From Sphingobium sp. AP49 (GTDB lineage Bacteria; Pseudomonadota; Alphaproteobacteria; Sphingomonadales; Sphingomonadaceae): a stretch of 64,000 bases of DNA. Below the pieces are notes generated by a model. That model was not told the origin of the DNA. It worked only from the letters and a program-made list of their open reading frames with translations, and ran no database searches. Made by a program: the position numbers and the translations under genes. Shown here one piece after another: positions 25,275 through 39,957 of this stretch (positions within the stretch are counted from its first letter, which is position 1; each line of letters opens with the position of its first letter). The stretch lies in NCBI RefSeq assembly GCF_000281715.2, contig NZ_CP124576.1:4442189-4506188 (forward strand), given 5' to 3'.

Positions 25275-26399
25275 ATGCTGACCGAAATCCAGAGCGCCAT
25301 TCGCGATACCGTAAGGGATTTCGCGCAAGCCACGATCCGCCCGCATTCGGCCCGGTTCGAGGCGGAAGGCGGCTATCCCCGCACGCTGTTCGAGGAGATG
25401 GCCGGCCTTGGCCTGTGGGGCATGACCGCGCCCGAAGTCTTTGGCGGGGCGGAGGCCGACTCGGTCTCCTACGCCCTCGCTCTGATGGAACTGGCCGCCG
25501 CCGACGGCGCGCTCTCCACCATCGTCTCGATCCAGAATTCGATCCTCGTCTCGGGCCTGCTCAAGGATGGCAGCGAGGCACAGAAGGCCCGCTTCCTGCC
25601 GGACCTGATCGGCGGCCGCACGATCGGCGCCTTTGCGCTCACGGAAAGCGACGCCGGCTCCGACGCTTCGGCCGTGCGCACCCGCGCTATCAAGGTCGAC
25701 GGCGGCTGGCGCATAACCGGCGCCAAGCAGTTCATCACCTCGGGCAAGATTGGCGGGGTGGTGATGATCGTCGCCGTGACCGATCCCGACGCGGGCAAGA
25801 AGGGCCTGTCGGTCTTCCTCGTGCCCACCGACCGTCCCGGCTATTTCGTCGACAAGGTCGAGCACAAGATGGGCCAGGGCGCGTCGGACACCTGCGCGCT
25901 GCGGTTCGAGGATATGTTTGTCGAGGATGATCTGCTGATCGGCCAGCCAGGCCAGGGCTATCGCATCGCGCTCGCCAATCTGGAGACCGGCCGCATCGGT
26001 ATCGCCGCCCAGTGCGTCGGCATGGCGCAGGCCGCGCTGGAGATCGCCGTCGCCTATGCCAAAGACCGCAAGAGCTTCGGCAAGCCGATCATCGATCATC
26101 AGGCGGTCGGCTTCCGCCTCGCCGACCTCGCCACCCGACTGGAGGCCGCGCGCCAGCTCGTCCTGTCCGCCGCCGCGATGAAGGATGCCGGCCAGCCCGC
26201 CTTGACCCAGGCGTCGATGGCCAAGCTGTTCGCCTCCGAAACCGCCGAAGCGGTGGTGTCGGGCGCGATGCAGACTCTGGGTGGCTATGGCTATCTTGAA
26301 GAATTCGGAATTGCGAAAATCTATCGCGATGTCCGGGTGTGCCAGATTTACGAGGGCACGTCGGACATCCAGCGCATGGTCATTGCGCGCAGCCTTTAA
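25275..26399 (+). CDS. Acyl-CoA dehydrogenase
   Basis: A 374-residue FAD enzyme making a 2-enoyl-CoA from an acyl-CoA. It has FALTESDAGSDASA (FAD/substrate region), WRITGAKQFITSG, RKSFGKPIIDHQAV, MQTLGGYGYLEE, and the catalytic base Glu360 in IYEGTSDIQR near the C-terminus, as in short- and branched-chain enzymes. Starts at 25248 and 25275 are possible; AGGAGAG lies 12 nt before the latter, which gives the usual N-terminus. First gene of a six-gene plus-strand operon, divergent from TetR. Electrons would go to ETF, not seen here. Confidence 0.9.
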   Translation: MLTEIQSAIRDTVRDFAQATIRPHSARFEAEGGYPRTLFEEMAGLGLWGMTAPEVFGGAEADSVSYALALMELAAADGALSTIVSIQNSILVSGLLKDGSEAQKARFLPDLIGGRTIGAFALTESDAGSDASAVRTRAIKVDGGWRITGAKQFITSGKIGGVVMIVAVTDPDAGKKGLSVFLVPTDRPGYFVDKVEHKMGQGASDTCALRFEDMFVEDDLLIGQPGQGYRIALANLETGRIGIAAQCVGMAQAALEIAVAYAKDRKSFGKPIIDHQAVGFRLADLATRLEAARQLVLSAAAMKDAGQPALTQASMAKLFASETAEAVVSGAMQTLGGYGYLEEFGIAKIYRDVRVCQIYEGTSDIQRMVIARSL

Positions 26400-26412
26400 A
26401 AGGAGAATTTGG

Positions 26413-27597
26413 ATGCAGGATGATCCGGTAGTCATTGCGAGCTATGCCCGCACCCCGATGGGCGGTTTTCAGGGCGCGCTGTCGGCACTGAAATCGACTG
26501 ACCTTGGCGCCACCGCCGTCAAGGCCGCGGTCGAGCGGGCCGGCGTCGCCACCGACGCCATCGATCGCATCTATATGGGCTGCGTGCTGCCTGCCGGCCT
26601 CGGCCAGGCGCCCGCGCGCCAGGCGGCGCTCGGCGCGGGCCTTGGCCTCAATACCGAGGCAACGACCGTCAACAAGATGTGCGGTTCGGGCATGCAGGCG
26701 GCGATCATGGCGCATGAGGCGCTGGCATCGGGCGCGGCCGACATCGTCATCGCCGGCGGCATGGAGAGCATGACCAACGCGCCCTATGCCCTGCCCAAGC
26801 ATCGCAGCGGCGCCCGCATCGGCCATGACCGCATCATCGACACGATGATGATGGATGGCCTGGAGGACGCATACGAACCCGGCAAGGCGATGGGTGTGTT
26901 CGCCGAAGAGGCGGTGCGCGACTATCAGTTCACCCGCCAGGACCAGGACGATTATGCCATCCGCTCGCTCGACCGTGCCAATGCGGCGATCGGCAGCGGC
27001 GCCTTCGTCCGCGAAATCACCCCGGTCATCGTTTCGGGCCGGGGCGGCGACACAATCATCGACACCGACGAACAGCCCGGCAAGGCCCGGCCGGAAAAGA
27101 TCCCCGGCCTCAAGCCCGCCTTCGTCAAGGATGGCACCATCACCGCCGCCAATGCCTCGTCCATTTCGGATGGCGCCGCCGCGCTGGTGATGACCCGCCA
27201 GAGCGTCGCGGAAAAGCAGGGCCTGAAGATCGTGGCCAAGGTCGTCGCCACCGCCGGCCATGCGCATGAGCCCGCCAAGTTCACCACCGCGCCGGTGCCC
27301 GCCATGCGCAAGCTGCTGGAAAAGGCCGGCTGGTCGGTAGAGGATGTCGACTTGTTCGAGGTCAACGAAGCCTTTGCCGTGGTCGCGATGATCGCCGCCA
27401 AGGAACTGGGCATCCCGGCCGACAAGCTCAACGTCAATGGCGGTGCCACCGCGCTCGGCCATCCGATCGGCGCATCGGGCGCGCGCATCGTCGCCACCCT
27501 GCTCGGCGCGCTGGAAACGCGCGGCCTCAAGCGCGGCGTCGCCAGCCTCTGCATCGGCGGCGGCGAAGCGACCGCCATGGCCGTCGAACTCGTATAA
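26413..27597 (+). CDS. Acetyl-CoA acetyltransferase / thiolase (1)
   Basis: A 394-residue thiolase with acyl-accepting Cys90 (NKMCGSG), NEAFAVVA, His350 (GHPIGASG) and Cys380 (CIGGGEA). It performs thiolytic cleavage of 3-ketoacyl-CoA, or the reverse condensation. AGGAGA lies 7 nt before the ATG, 13 nt after the acyl-CoA dehydrogenase stop. A second thiolase lies in the same operon at 29176 and differs in sequence, so the two may use chains of different length or branching. Confidence 0.92.
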   Translation: MQDDPVVIASYARTPMGGFQGALSALKSTDLGATAVKAAVERAGVATDAIDRIYMGCVLPAGLGQAPARQAALGAGLGLNTEATTVNKMCGSGMQAAIMAHEALASGAADIVIAGGMESMTNAPYALPKHRSGARIGHDRIIDTMMMDGLEDAYEPGKAMGVFAEEAVRDYQFTRQDQDDYAIRSLDRANAAIGSGAFVREITPVIVSGRGGDTIIDTDEQPGKARPEKIPGLKPAFVKDGTITAANASSISDGAAALVMTRQSVAEKQGLKIVAKVVATAGHAHEPAKFTTAPVPAMRKLLEKAGWSVEDVDLFEVNEAFAVVAMIAAKELGIPADKLNVNGGATALGHPIGASGARIVATLLGALETRGLKRGVASLCIGGGEATAMAVELV

Positions 27598-27619
27598 TTC
27601 TGCCGGGAGAGGACAGATA

Positions 27620-28381
27620 ATGGATATCAAGGGACTGGCCGCCATCGTCACCGGTGGCGCCTCCGGCCTGGGCCGTGCCACCGCGACCATGCTCGCCGCG
27701 CAGGGCGCCAAGGTCGCGATCTTCGATCTCAATGAAGACGCCGGCAAGGCGGTCGCCGCCGAGATTGGCGGGCTTTATGTCGGCGTCAATGTTGCCGACG
27801 ATGCCAGCGTCACCGCCGGGCTCGACACGGCGGAAGCCGCCCATGGCACTGCCCGCATCCTCGTCAACTGTGCCGGCATCGCTCCGGCCGTGAAGACGGT
27901 GGGCAAGGAAAATGTGCCCCACCCGCTCGACAGCTTCGCCAAGACGGTGACCGTCAACCTGATCGGCACCTTCAACATGATCTCCAAATTCGCCGCCCGC
28001 GCGGCAGCGGCCGAGGAGATTGACGGTGAGCGCGGCGTCATCGTCAACACCGCCTCGGTCGCGGCCTATGACGGCCAGATCGGCCAGGCGGCCTATTCCG
28101 CGTCGAAGGGCGGCGTGGTCGGCATGACCCTGCCAATCGCCCGTGATCTGGCCCAGCACAAGATTCGCGTCATGACGATCGCGCCGGGCATCTTCCTGAC
28201 GCCGATGCTGGAGGCCTTCCCCCAGCATGTGCAGGATGCGCTGGGCGCGCAGGTGCCCCACCCCAGCCGCCTCGGCAAGCCGGCCGAATATGCCCAGTTG
28301 GTCGAATCGATCGTCCGCAACCCGATGCTGAACGGCGAGGTGATCCGCCTCGACGGCGCCATCCGCATGGCGCCACGCTGA
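27620..28381 (+). CDS. HSD10-like 3-hydroxyacyl-CoA dehydrogenase (SDR)
   Basis: A 253-residue SDR closely resembling the 17-beta-HSD type 10 (HADH2) group: ITGGASGLG-type cofactor loop (here VTGGASGLG), NCAGIA, VNTASVAAYDGQIGQAAYSASKGG with catalytic Ser, Tyr and Lys (shown by name, about residues 145-167), RVMTIAPGIFLTPML, and the diagnostic C-terminus LNGEVIRLDGAIRM. It would oxidise (3S)-hydroxyacyl-CoA, including 2-methyl-3-hydroxybutyryl-CoA-like or steroid substrates, with NAD+. GGGAGAGG precedes the start, and its TGA overlaps the next ATG. Confidence 0.88.
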   Translation: MDIKGLAAIVTGGASGLGRATATMLAAQGAKVAIFDLNEDAGKAVAAEIGGLYVGVNVADDASVTAGLDTAEAAHGTARILVNCAGIAPAVKTVGKENVPHPLDSFAKTVTVNLIGTFNMISKFAARAAAAEEIDGERGVIVNTASVAAYDGQIGQAAYSASKGGVVGMTLPIARDLAQHKIRVMTIAPGIFLTPMLEAFPQHVQDALGAQVPHPSRLGKPAEYAQLVESIVRNPMLNGEVIRLDGAIRMAPR

Positions 28382-29172
28382 TGAGCGGGTCGGGCAGCGG
28401 CGTGACTTTGGCGATCGCCGACGGCATCGCCCGGATCACGCTGGATCGTCCGGCGGTCGGCAATGCAATCGACCTGCCGCTCGCCCGCGCGCTGCTCGAC
28501 GCCGCCATCCGCTGCGAGGGCGATACGGCGGTCCGCTGCGTCGTCCTCACCGGCAATGGCAAGCTGTTCTGCGCCGGCGGCGATGTCGGCCTGATGGGCG
28601 GCGCGGGGGCACAACTCCCCACCGTCCTCACCGAACTCATCGCCACCTTCCACGCCGCCGTCACCCGTCTCGCCCGCATGGCCAAGCCGCTGGTGACTTT
28701 GGTCAACGGTCCGGCGGCGGGCGCAGGCTTCAGCCTGGCCATCCTCGGCGATGTCGTGCTGTCGGCCCGCTCCGCCCATTATACCGCCGCTTACGGCGCG
28801 ATCGGCCTCACCGCCGATGGCGGGCTCAGCTGGCTGCTGCCGCGCCTCGTCGGCCTGCGCCGCGCGCAGGAAATCATCCTCACCAACCGCCGCATCAAGG
28901 GCGAAGAAGCCGAAGCGATCGGCCTTGTCACCCGGCTGGTCGATGACGATGCGCTGAAGGCCGAAGGGCTGGTGCTCGCCGCCCGCCTCGCCGACGCCCC
29001 GACCGCCGCCTATGGCGCCGCCCGCACCCTGCTGCACGACAGTTTCGACACCGGTTTCGAGACCCAACTCGACCGCGAACTCCGATCGATGGCGGTCGCC
29101 GGCGCCGGCGAGGCACAGGAAGGGCTCGCCGCCCTGCTCGCCAAGCGCACCCCGAATTTCAGAGGAGCCTGA
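28381..29172 (+). CDS. Enoyl-CoA hydratase/isomerase family protein, PaaG-like
   Basis: A 263-residue crotonase-fold protein. The oxyanion-hole segment FCAGGDVG is at 63-70 and GPAAGAGFSLA at 110-120. The active-site loop reads IGLTADGGLSWLLPRLVG with Asp146, the pattern of PaaG-type enoyl-CoA isomerases, and I do not see the Glu-Glu pair of classic hydratases. It may therefore move a double bond rather than add water. Its start overlaps the dehydrogenase stop by 1 nt and its stop is 3 nt before the second thiolase. Confidence 0.85.
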   Translation: MSGSGSGVTLAIADGIARITLDRPAVGNAIDLPLARALLDAAIRCEGDTAVRCVVLTGNGKLFCAGGDVGLMGGAGAQLPTVLTELIATFHAAVTRLARMAKPLVTLVNGPAAGAGFSLAILGDVVLSARSAHYTAAYGAIGLTADGGLSWLLPRLVGLRRAQEIILTNRRIKGEEAEAIGLVTRLVDDDALKAEGLVLAARLADAPTAAYGAARTLLHDSFDTGFETQLDRELRSMAVAGAGEAQEGLAALLAKRTPNFRGA

Positions 29173-29175
29173 CCC

Positions 29176-31334
<2,159 letters not shown>

Positions 31335-31337
<3 letters not shown>

Positions 31338-31381
31338 GACACCCATCTCTGTCTCACGTCATGCCGGGCTTGACCCGGCAT
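31335..31381 (+). terminator. Hairpins ending the beta-oxidation operon; REP-like palindrome
   Basis: TGAGAC/GTCTCA (31335-31340 and 31351-31356, 10-nt loop) starts at the operon's stop codon. It is followed by ATGCCGGG-CTTGA-CCCGGCAT (31361-31381), a perfect 8-bp hairpin of the kind dispersed in alphaproteobacterial genomes. No T-tract is present. The gap is convergent, between this operon and the GH13 gene. Confidence 0.5.
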
Positions 31382-31438
31382 CCCGCTTCCTTCCGCTAGC
31401 AAGGCCGGTATGACGAGGGAGACTTCGCCGCGCCAGCC

Positions 31439-33055
31439 CTAATCCTGTGCCAGCAGCAGCGCCGCATAAGGTGGCAAGTCCATCCCCGGCGTGGCATCGC
31501 CGATCGCCGCAATGATCTCGCCGCGCCCTTCCACTTCCTCTGGCCAGGGCGCGGGCGTCGGCGACAGGTTGAAGATGCAGGTCAGCGCCTGATCCTCTGC
31601 CACCCGGCGGAAGGCCAGGCACTGGTCATCCGCGCGCATGATGTCGAGCCGCCCATGGCGCAACGCCGGATTCGCCTTGCGCAGCGCGATCATCGCGCGG
31701 GTGAAGTGGAGCAGCGAGGCGGGGTCCCCCTCCTGCGCCGCCACCGCCCGCGCCACATTCTCCGCGCCCAGCGGCAACCAGGGCTCGCCATCGGTGAAGC
31801 CCGCCTCCGCCGCATCGACCGACCAGGGCAGCGGCGTGCGCGCACCGTCGCGCGACAGGGTCAGCGGCCAGTTGGCGATCGCCTCGGGGTCTTGCAGCTT
31901 CTCGAACGGGATATCGACCTGGGTGATGCCCAGTTCCTCGCCCTGATAGAGGATGACATTGCCGCGCAGCGCCATCAGCAGCAGCATCTTCACCCGCGCG
32001 AAGGCCGCCTGATCCTGCGGCGCACACCAGCGCGACAAGGCGCGCGGCGCATCATGATTCTCGAACGCCCAGCTCGGCCAGCCCATGCCCGGTTCGTCCG
32101 GCCAGCGCGCCAGCGTGTCGGCGATCAGGCCGGGGGTCAGCGCCGGGGCATAGAGAAAGTTGAAGCCATAGGCGCTGTTGAGATGATCCTCCCCAGCCGT
32201 ATAAGCCTTCATCTCCTGCTCGGCGAGGTCGCCGCCCACCTCCGCCACGGTGAAGATCGCGCCATAGCGGTCGGTGAGGTCGCGTATGCGCGCGACGAAA
32301 TCGACCACGCCGGGATGCGACTGGCTGTAACGGCGAATCTGATAGTCGAACGGCCGGGTGCGCGGCCCTTCCCCCTCGGGCGCGGGTGGATTGTCGCGCA
32401 ATTCCGGGTCGTGCATCGCATGGTTGAGCGCATCGAGGCGAAAGCCGTCGACGCCCCGGTCCAGCCAGAATTGCATCGCCGCCAGCAGCGCATCCTGCAC
32501 CGCGCCATTATGGACGTTGAGCTGCGGCTGGCTGGTCAGGAACTGGTGCATATAATATTGCCGCCGCCGCGCGTCCCAGGTCCAGGCCGGGCCGCCGAAC
32601 ACCGATTGCCAGTTGTTGGGCGGGGTGCCGTCGGCCCTGGGATCGGCCCAGACGAACCAGTCCGCCTTGGCATTGCCCCGGTCCTGCCGGCTTTCCGTAA
32701 ACCAGGGATGCAGGTCGGAACTATGGGCATAGACCTGGTCGATCGTCACCTTGAGCCCTAGTGCATGCGCGCGCGCCACCAGCGCGTCGAAATCGGCAAG
32801 CGTGCCGAAGATCGGGTCCACCCCGCAATAATCGGCAATATCATAGCCGAAGTCGCGCATCGGCGAGGGGAAGAAGGGCGAAATCCAGATTGCGTCCACG
32901 CCCAGCCGGGCGACATGCTCCAGCCGTGCGGTGATGCCCGGCAGGTCGCCGATGCCATCGCCGTTCGAATCCTGAAAGCTGCGCGGATAGATTTGATAGA
33001 GGACCGCGCCCTTCCACCAGGGCCGATCGCCTGCATTACGACCGTCGGGAGCCAT
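31439..33055 (-). CDS. GH13 alpha-glucosidase / oligo-1,6-glucosidase-type enzyme
   Basis: A 538-residue (beta/alpha)8 glycoside hydrolase releasing glucose from alpha-glucosides; no signal peptide, so cytoplasmic. Conserved regions: DQVYAHSSD (106-114), GFRLDALNH with nucleophile Asp208, acid/base Glu272 in TVAEVGG, and FENHD with Asp335. Region V is QPQLN at 176-180, a signature of GH13_23 alpha-glucosidases. The start at 33055 gives MAPDGRN before the common WWKGAVLYQIYPRSF; weaker GTG and TTG starts lie upstream. It stands alone, unrelated to the catabolic genes around it. Confidence 0.9.
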   Translation of the reverse strand: MAPDGRNAGDRPWWKGAVLYQIYPRSFQDSNGDGIGDLPGITARLEHVARLGVDAIWISPFFPSPMRDFGYDIADYCGVDPIFGTLADFDALVARAHALGLKVTIDQVYAHSSDLHPWFTESRQDRGNAKADWFVWADPRADGTPPNNWQSVFGGPAWTWDARRRQYYMHQFLTSQPQLNVHNGAVQDALLAAMQFWLDRGVDGFRLDALNHAMHDPELRDNPPAPEGEGPRTRPFDYQIRRYSQSHPGVVDFVARIRDLTDRYGAIFTVAEVGGDLAEQEMKAYTAGEDHLNSAYGFNFLYAPALTPGLIADTLARWPDEPGMGWPSWAFENHDAPRALSRWCAPQDQAAFARVKMLLLMALRGNVILYQGEELGITQVDIPFEKLQDPEAIANWPLTLSRDGARTPLPWSVDAAEAGFTDGEPWLPLGAENVARAVAAQEGDPASLLHFTRAMIALRKANPALRHGRLDIMRADDQCLAFRRVAEDQALTCIFNLSPTPAPWPEEVEGRGEIIAAIGDATPGMDLPPYAALLLAQD

Positions 33056-33156
33056 CTGCGCCACCCCATGTCCCAAGCCTGCGGCGCATCATGCCGCAAC
33101 GCCAGTCTACACGGCAGACCCCGCAGGTGAAGAACTATGTTGCAGATGCGAAGAAA

Positions 33157-33276
33157 TTAGGGCGTATGCCGGGATCGCGCCACGCTGGAGATCAGCTGGT
33201 TGATGACACACTCGTCCTGCGCGGCGGATGCACAAATGCCGCACAGCCAGTCCAGACACCGAGCCAGAAATGCCAT
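33157..33276 (-). CDS. Short Cys-rich ORF, 39 codons
   Basis: ATG at 33276, preceded by AAGGAGAGGG, opens a 39-residue frame ending in TAA. The product begins MAFLARCLDWLCGIC and has four Cys (7, 12, 15, 23), with the hydrophobic/Cys-rich part first and a basic tail (SVARSRHTP). No family is recognised. It occupies most of the 300-nt gap between the GH13 gene and the efflux operon, 80 nt after the outer-membrane factor stop; a TATTCT -10-like sequence lies upstream. Could be a small membrane protein, a metal-binding peptide or chance. Confidence 0.45.
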   Translation of the reverse strand: MAFLARCLDWLCGICASAAQDECVINQLISSVARSRHTP

Positions 33277-33356
33277 GGCCCTCTCCTTCTTCTTTATGCG
33301 CGCAGAATAGCAGGATTCGCGGGCCTAGAAAAGCGGGAGAAGAGGGGGATCAGCGC

Positions 33357-34723
33357 CTATTGGTCGGCGCCGATCACCCGGTAGAGCAGGATGCGATTCT
33401 GCACCGCCGCCAGCTCAGTCGCGATCGCCGACTGCTGCGCGCTGTAGAGCGAGCGCTGGCTGGTCAGCGAATTGAGGAAGGTGTCGATGCCAGCCCGATA
33501 ACGCTGGTCGGCCAGCGCATAATAACGTTGGTTCGCCGTCACCAGCGCCTGCTGCGCCGTCTGTTGCCGGTCGATCGTGCCGGCCCGCGCCAGCCCGTCC
33601 GACACTTCCTGGAAGGCGGTCTGGATCGCCTTTTCATATTGCGCGACATAGAGGTCGCGCTGCGCCTTGCTGTAATCCAGATTGCCGCGCGCCGCGCCGC
33701 CGAAGATCGGCATGCTGGCGGACGGTGCCCCCGACCAGGCAAAACCACCATCGCTGAATAGCGAAGACAGGGCAGAGCTGGCCACGCCGATCGCCGTGGT
33801 CAGGCTGATCTTGGGGAACATCGCCGCTCGCGCCGCGCCGATATCGGCATTGGCAGCCTTCAACTGATGCTCCGCCTGCAACACATCGGGCCGCTGCAAC
33901 AGCACGTCGGAGGAGAGGCCGGCGGGCACCTTCGCGGTCGATTGCAACAGGCTGTCGAGCGATTGCGGCAACAGCGCCTCCTCGACCGGCGCACCGACCA
34001 GCAGTTCCAGCGCGTTGCGGTCCTGCGCCACCTGGGTGACATTCGCCTCTATGTCCGAGCGCGCCTGCTCGACCGTCGTCTCGGCCTGATGCACGTCCAG
34101 CTTGCCGGCGAGGCCCGATGAATTGAGCATCTGCGTCAGTTTCAGGCTGCGCTCGGCGCTCGCCAGCGTCTGGCGCGATAGGGTCAGCAATTCCTGGTCC
34201 GCCGCCATCGTCGCATAGGCGTTCGCCGTCTCGGCGATCAGGGTGATGCGGGTCGACCGCATCCCTTCCTGCGTCGCCAGATAGGATTCGAGCGCCGATC
34301 GGGTCAGATTCTTGACCCGGCCGAACAGATCGATCTCGAACGCGCTGAAGCCGATATCGGCGCTATAATTATTCTGCCGATTGTCATTCTGGCGACTGAA
34401 GCTCGCCGCCGCATCGCCGGTGATCGTCGGCAACTGCGCTGCCCGCTCGACCTTATATTGCGCCCGTGCCGACTGGACATTGGCCAGCGCCACGCGCAGG
34501 TCGCGATTATTGGCCAGCGCCCGCTCGATCACGGTCTTGAGCCGGGTATCGCCGATCAACGCGGTCCAGGGCAGGCCCGCAGGCTCGGCACTGGCCGCGG
34601 CATAGGCCTCACCCGTGGGGAAGGCCGGCGCCACCGGCGTTTGCGGCCGGACATATTTGGGCGCCATGTCGCACCCGGCCAGCACCAGCGTCGACAGCGG
34701 CATCATCATCCATGCAGCGCGGG

Positions 34724-34727
<4 letters not shown>
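33357..34727 (-). CDS. Outer-membrane efflux lipoprotein (OprM/NodT type)
   Basis: A 456-residue outer-membrane factor of an RND pump. Signal sequence with lipobox LAGC (Cys19) and PKYVRPQTPVAPAFP, the usual start of NodT/OprM proteins. Two repeated helical halves follow, with VQSARAQYKVERAAQLPT and LNYSKAQRDLYVAQYEKAIQ-type segments (the second read as NLDYSKAQRDLYVAQYEKAI). It forms the trimeric channel through the outer membrane. Its start overlaps the stop of the pump gene by 4 nt (ATGA). Last gene of the MFP-pump-channel operon. Confidence 0.93.
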
Positions 34728-37885
<3,158 letters not shown>

Positions 37886-37894
37886 GCGGCGCTC

Positions 37895-39031
37895 CTACTT
37901 CGCGGCCTGGGTGGCGGGCACCGGCTTGACCTTGTCGTCGGGCTGCACCTTGTCGGTACCCTCGACGATCAGGCGGTCGCCCGCCTTCAGCCCCGACGTA
38001 ATCAGCCATTTGTCGCCGATCGCCTGCGCCGCGACGACCGACCGGCGCTCGACCTTGTTGTCCTTCGTCACCACCAGCGCGGTGGCATCGCCCTTGGCAT
38101 CACGGCTGATGCCCTGCTGCGGCGCCAGAATGGCATTGGGCACCACCGACTGGGGCGCGACCACGCGCACGAACATGCCGGGCAGCAGCAGACCGTCGGG
38201 ATTGGGGAAGCGGGCGCGCAGGGTGATGGTGCCGCTGTCGGGATCGACGATCGGCTCGGCAAATTCGATCCGCCCCGCCTGGGGATAGGTGGAGCCATCG
38301 TCCAGCTTCAACCGAACGGTAGCACTGGCCGGCAGCGTCTGGCCCGACGCCAGCGACCGGCGCAGCGCGAGCAACTGCGCGCTCGACTGGGTGATATCGA
38401 CGAAAATCGGGTCAAGCTGCTGGATCGTCGCCAGCGGATCGGTTTGACTCGCGGTGATGAGCGCGCCCGGAGTAAAGGCCGACCGGCCGATCCGGCCGCT
38501 GATCGGCGCACGGACCTGGGTGAAGGTCAGATTGACATTGGCGGTGTCGAGCGAGGCACGGGCCTGGCCGACGGCCGCCGCCGCCTGACGCGAGGTCGCG
38601 ATCACATCATCGCGATCCTGCGCGCTCACCGCTTCGGTATCACCCAGCCCGCGATAGCGCTGCGCCTTGGCCTGTGCCGCCACAGCCGTCGCCTGCGCGC
38701 TCACCAGTGCCGCCTGGGCCTCGTCGCGCGATGCACGATAGAGACGCTCGTCAATCTGGTAGAGCGGCTGGCCCGCCGTGACCATCGACCCTTCGGTGAA
38801 CAGCCGCTTCTGGATCACGCCAGTGATCTGCGGCCGGACCTCGGACTGCATCGTCGACACGGTACGCGCCGGCAATTCCGAAGACACCGTCACATTCTGG
38901 GCCGTCAATGTCACCACGCCCACTTCCGCAGGCCCCTTTTTGGGTGCCTTTTCCTGTCCGCAAGCGGTGATCAGGATGCATAATGCAATCGGTGCGACCC
39001 GGAGGCTCCGGCGCTCTGCGAAAATGGGCAT
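37895..39031 (-). CDS. RND efflux periplasmic adaptor (membrane fusion protein, AcrA-like)
   Basis: A 378-residue lipoprotein adaptor: signal peptide with lipobox ITAC (Cys24), then beta-barrel, lipoyl half-motifs (RPQITGVIQKRLFTEGSMVTAGQ, in part, and VRAPISGRIGRS), a coiled-coil hairpin at about 95-165, and a C-terminal membrane-proximal domain. It links the inner-membrane pump with the outer-membrane channel. First gene of the efflux operon, divergent from the response regulator, with a 197-nt shared promoter region that contains spaced GTATC repeats. Confidence 0.93.
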   Translation of the reverse strand: MPIFAERRSLRVAPIALCILITACGQEKAPKKGPAEVGVVTLTAQNVTVSSELPARTVSTMQSEVRPQITGVIQKRLFTEGSMVTAGQPLYQIDERLYRASRDEAQAALVSAQATAVAAQAKAQRYRGLGDTEAVSAQDRDDVIATSRQAAAAVGQARASLDTANVNLTFTQVRAPISGRIGRSAFTPGALITASQTDPLATIQQLDPIFVDITQSSAQLLALRRSLASGQTLPASATVRLKLDDGSTYPQAGRIEFAEPIVDPDSGTITLRARFPNPDGLLLPGMFVRVVAPQSVVPNAILAPQQGISRDAKGDATALVVTKDNKVERRSVVAAQAIGDKWLITSGLKAGDRLIVEGTDKVQPDDKVKPVPATQAAK

Positions 39032-39152
39032 GGCTTCACATCGTTACCGCCGGCAGGCAGCGCCGACGATCGCCTGATCGCGATTTGCGCGACAGCGTGC
39101 TAGACCAAGTTGATATCCTGACGCATCAACATGTCGCGCGATATCCGGTCGC

Positions 39153-39177
39153 GTATCGCTTTGTATCGCCCTGTATC
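39153..39177. promoter_or_regulatory. Three GTATC direct repeats at 10-bp spacing (candidate OmpR-type response-regulator site)
   Basis: GTATC begins at 39153, 39163 and 39173, exactly one helical turn apart, in the gap between the efflux operon and the response regulator gene. OmpR/PhoB-family regulators bind head-to-tail repeats with 10-11-bp periodicity. A separate inverted repeat GTTGAT/ATCAAC lies at 39109-39130, nearer the efflux start. The regulator made next door is the obvious candidate to bind here. Confidence 0.55.
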
Positions 39178-39228
39178 AGCCCCAGGAGAGGCACAGACTT
39201 TTGCAATATTCGCCGCTAGAAGCGCAGC

Positions 39229-39957
39229 ATGGCTGACCTATCCGATCCCCGCCGCAACACCGTCGTCGTCGTCGATGACGATGCGGACATTCGCGGCCTG
39301 ATCGTCGACCAGTTGCGCCAGGAAAATTACGACCTGTTTTCTGCCTCTAACCTCGCTGAACTGCGCCAGACCCTGCACGACCAAACGGTCGACCTGATCG
39401 TCCTCGACCTCAATCTGCCCGACGGCGATGGCCTGTCGCTGTGCCGCGAGCTGCGCGCCGAGGGGTCGGGTATCCAAATCATCATGGTCACCGCGCGCGG
39501 CAGCGCGATCGACCGGGTACTCGGCCTGGAACTGGGTGCCGACGACTATCTGACCAAGCCATTCGAGCCACGCGAACTGCTGGTACGCATCCGCAATTTG
39601 CTGCGCCGTCCGCGCATGGAAGCGCCGCCACCGGCGGCCCAGTCGCGCTACGCTGTTTTCGGCCCCTGGCGGCTCGATCTGCTGCAACGTCGGCTGATCG
39701 CCCCGGACGACCGGCTTGTCATGCTCTCCTCCGCCGAATTCCGCCTGCTCTCCCATTTCATCGAAGAGCCCAATGTCGTCCTGGCCCGCGAAGCATTGCT
39801 GCCTGAACGGCGTGCCACCGCAGCCTTCGACCGCACCATCGACCTGCAGGTCAGCCGCCTGCGTCAGAAATTGGCCGGTGTCGCCGGCGGCGGCGAGCTG
39901 ATCCTGACCGTCCGTGGCGAAGGCTATGTCCTTGCCAGCCCGGTGCGCTACGAATGA
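39229..39957 (+). CDS. OmpR-family response regulator
   Basis: A 242-residue regulator. The receiver domain has the acidic cluster DDDAD (16-20), phospho-acceptor Asp60 in LIVLDLNLPDGDG and Lys in LTKPFEP; the C-terminal winged helix (about 145-240) shows LSSAEFRLLSHF, FDRTIDLQVSRLRQKL and TVRGEGYVL. Its stop overlaps the sensor kinase start as ATGA. Divergent from the RND operon, so probably its activator or repressor, and perhaps autoregulated via the GTATC repeats upstream. Confidence 0.92.
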   Translation: MADLSDPRRNTVVVVDDDADIRGLIVDQLRQENYDLFSASNLAELRQTLHDQTVDLIVLDLNLPDGDGLSLCRELRAEGSGIQIIMVTARGSAIDRVLGLELGADDYLTKPFEPRELLVRIRNLLRRPRMEAPPPAAQSRYAVFGPWRLDLLQRRLIAPDDRLVMLSSAEFRLLSHFIEEPNVVLAREALLPERRATAAFDRTIDLQVSRLRQKLAGVAGGGELILTVRGEGYVLASPVRYE

